Below, piece after piece: positions 12,135 through 13,754 of a DNA stretch of 13,754 nucleotides. Under the pieces are notes generated by a model, which saw nothing but the letters and a program-made list of their open reading frames with translations, was not told the origin of the DNA and did not search any database. The stretch spans positions 1 to 13,754 of the forward strand of contig JAEHCT010000015.1 of NCBI GenBank assembly GCA_020697635.1. Direction: 5' to 3'. The position numbers and the translations under genes are program-made. Origin of the DNA: Candidatus Bathyarchaeota archaeon. GTDB lineage: Archaea > Thermoproteota > Bathyarchaeia > TCS64. Position 1 is the stretch's first letter. Each line of letters opens with the position of its first letter.

Positions 12135-13682
12135 ATGGTTAAGCGCAGGGTAATCCTCGTCGTACGAGACGGGTGGGGATACACCGAGGAGACCGCAGGG
12201 AACGCGGTCCACATCGCGAAGACTCCTAACAACGACAGCTACATGGAGAAATACCCCTGGACCACGCTCAAGTGCACAGGAAACGCCGTAGGCCTACCCG
12301 AGGGCACGCAGGGCGGCAGCGAGCCAGGACACCTCACCATGGGCGCAGGGAGGGTCGTTTGGCAGCCCTTTGAGGACATAAACCGGAGCATCAGAGACGG
12401 AAGCTTCTACGAGAAGCAGCCTTTCCTCGACGCCATACGGCGCTGCCGGGAGACCGGCGGTAAGCTGCACCTCGCCGGCCTATTCAGCGACCAGGGGATA
12501 CACGGGACTACCAGTCATCTCCACGCCTTGCTTGAGCTGGCGAGACGCGAGGGATTTGGCAGGGTCTACATCCACTGCTTCCTCGACGGCAGGGACGTGC
12601 CGGAGAGGAGCGCCGCCGGGTTCCTAGAGGAGACGCTCAGAGTCATCGAGGAGAAGGGCGTAGGGCGGCTCGCGTCCATGGTTGGCAGGTACTACGCCAT
12701 GGACCGGGACACCAACTGGGGCAGAACCCAGAAGGCATACGATCTGCTTACACTCGGTGAGGGCAGGAAGGAGCGCGACCCCTTCGAGGCGCTGGAGCAC
12801 GTCTACGCCGAGGACCCCAAGCTCACCGACTACTACGTTGAGCCCATAGTGTTGACGGAGCAGGACGACTCACCGGTGGCCACGATAGACGACGGCGACT
12901 CCTTCATCTATTGGAACTTCCGTAGCGACAGGGCGAGGCAGATGACCTACGCTTTGACCGACGCATGGTTCAGCGAGTTCACCCGTAGGAAGACCCCTGA
13001 CGTCTTCTTCGTCTGCATGAGCGTCTACGACCAGAATTTAGCCTTACCTGCGGCGTACCCGCAGCACAAGGTCAGGAATAACCTGGGGAACGTGCTTAGC
13101 GCCGCCGGCCTCAGGCAGCTGAGGGTAGCCGAGACGGAGAAGTACGCCCACGTGACGTTCTTCTTCAACAGCCAGGTCGAGGAGCCTAACCCTGGGGAGG
13201 ACAGGATACTGGTGCCCAGCCCCAAGGTGCCCAGTTACGAGGACAAGCCCGAGATGAGCGCCCACGAGATCACCGGTAGGCTCGTTCCGGAGATCACCAG
13301 AAGCGTCTATGACTTCATACTGGTCAACTACGCTAACGGGGACCTGGTCGGCCACTCCGCGAACCTAGAAGCCGGGGTGAAGGCGTGCGAGGTCGTCGAC
13401 GAGTGCCTAGGCAGGGTGGTGGATGTCGGGCTGGGGAAAGGCTACACGGTCCTAGTCACGGGGGACCACGGAAACGTGGAGACCATGTTCTACCCGGACG
13501 GCTCACCGAACCCCAGCCACGGTTTGAACCCGGTGCCTTTCATACTGATGAGCGACGATAAGGCGTTACGGAATATGTCATTAAAGAAGGAGATGGGGCT
13601 GAGCAGCGTGGCGCCGACGGTGCTCCGCATCATGCGTCTAGAGAAGCCGGGGGAGATGGACACGGATCATCTTTTCCTCTAA
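12135..13682 (+). CDS. gpmI: Cofactor-independent phosphoglycerate mutase, bacterial/plant type
   Basis: This enzyme interconverts 3- and 2-phosphoglycerate through a phosphoserine intermediate and two metal ions (usually Mn). The 515 residues equal the bacterial GpmI length (E. coli 514), whereas archaeal ApgM is near 400. VVRDGWGY gives metal Asp D12, and GGSEPGHLTMGAGR contains the catalytic Ser S62. The inserted phosphotransfer domain shows GIHGTTSHLHAL, HCFLDGRDVPERSA and GRYYAMDRD, then NFRSDRARQMT. The second metal half has ETEKYAHVTFFFN, NYANGDLVGHSAN, VTGDHGNVE and SHGLNPVPFI. The first His motif reads HGTTSH rather than the common HSH. ATG 12135 is at the expected N-terminus with a well-placed TATA box; ATG 12090 would add 15 residues and overlap the membrane-peptide gene. 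Confidence 0.95.
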   Translation: MVKRRVILVVRDGWGYTEETAGNAVHIAKTPNNDSYMEKYPWTTLKCTGNAVGLPEGTQGGSEPGHLTMGAGRVVWQPFEDINRSIRDGSFYEKQPFLDAIRRCRETGGKLHLAGLFSDQGIHGTTSHLHALLELARREGFGRVYIHCFLDGRDVPERSAAGFLEETLRVIEEKGVGRLASMVGRYYAMDRDTNWGRTQKAYDLLTLGEGRKERDPFEALEHVYAEDPKLTDYYVEPIVLTEQDDSPVATIDDGDSFIYWNFRSDRARQMTYALTDAWFSEFTRRKTPDVFFVCMSVYDQNLALPAAYPQHKVRNNLGNVLSAAGLRQLRVAETEKYAHVTFFFNSQVEEPNPGEDRILVPSPKVPSYEDKPEMSAHEITGRLVPEITRSVYDFILVNYANGDLVGHSANLEAGVKACEVVDECLGRVVDVGLGKGYTVLVTGDHGNVETMFYPDGSPNPSHGLNPVPFILMSDDKALRNMSLKKEMGLSSVAPTVLRIMRLEKPGEMDTDHLFL

Positions 13683-13691
13683 ATGACATCT

Positions 13692-13745
13692 CGTAATATT
13701 CGATTTTGGGTAAAGGCGCCACCATGTCAGTCCCTAAATATTACG
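13692..13745. repeat. Nine-base inverted repeat after gpmI
   Basis: CGTAATATT (13692-13700) and AATATTACG (13737-13745) are perfect inverted copies separated by 36 bases, and the second is followed by TTTTT. The arrangement after the gpmI stop could be a long-loop terminator. Alternatively CCTAAATATTACG may be a promoter element of a gene beyond the window. The remaining 72 bases contain no clear gene. Confidence 0.35.
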
Positions 13746-13754
13746 TTTTTAGCC

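Noticed and set aside
13683..13754. Open frame ATG ACA TCT running off the window end after gpmI
   Set aside because: It has only 24 codons, in AT-rich DNA unlike the neighbouring genes, and overlaps an inverted repeat and T-run. Too little is visible to call a gene.
1..13754. Search for tRNA, rRNA, CRISPR arrays, insertion sequences and attachment sites
   Set aside because: No cloverleaf, regular direct-repeat array, transposase or terminal repeats were seen by eye. A C/D box RNA in the 10450-10669 spacer was considered, but no C/D boxes were found.

Overview
The window is chromosomal DNA from an archaeon. The two subunits of the archaeal tRNA-dependent amidotransferase (GatD, GatE), a NurA-HerA pair, a protein-lysine methyltransferase of the Sulfolobus aKMT type and an adenosine-specific kinase all point that way. 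So do TATA-like boxes about 26 bases ahead of many starts, several apparently leaderless genes, and strong GGAGG/GAGGTG ribosome sites at internal operon genes. Coding DNA is GC-rich and the gene set looks like a thermophile of the TACK branch. The adenylate kinase is the zinc-LID bacterial/eukaryal type rather than the usual Sulfolobales type, so an ordinary crenarchaeon is less likely. I cannot name the genus.

Layout. (1) 1-2764: the 3' part of gatD, then gatE, translationally coupled and apparently started by CTG. (2) 2831-5251: an island of seven consecutive small winged-helix genes. Two tandem paralogues on + (2831-3744) face a MarR/TrmB-like gene on - (3745-4062). Upstream of that lies a - strand operon of four tiny paralogous winged-helix proteins of 80-87 residues (4213-5251). 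(3) 5252-5448: an AT-rich divergent regulatory region with a nested inverted repeat, separating that operon from nurA-herA (5449-8027). (4) 8065-9820: a Nudix hydrolase, a small unknown gene on -, and pyrB without an adjacent pyrI. (5) 9817-11802: an aKMT-like methyltransferase (-), an adenosine-specific kinase (+) and adenylate kinase (-). (6) 11872-13682: a two-helix membrane peptide and a bacterial-type cofactor-independent phosphoglycerate mutase.

How the genes relate. Most genes are housekeeping: Gln-tRNA formation, DNA end processing, pyrimidine synthesis, adenine nucleotide balance and glycolysis. The least explained part is the winged-helix island, especially the four-gene operon that shares its control region with nurA-herA. 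A second theme is extreme packing. All four convergent gene pairs meet with zero spacing, and three of them share stop-codon bases through a CTAG or CTAA tetranucleotide. No tRNA, rRNA, CRISPR array or insertion sequence was seen, and no gene-free stretch exceeds about 220 bases.
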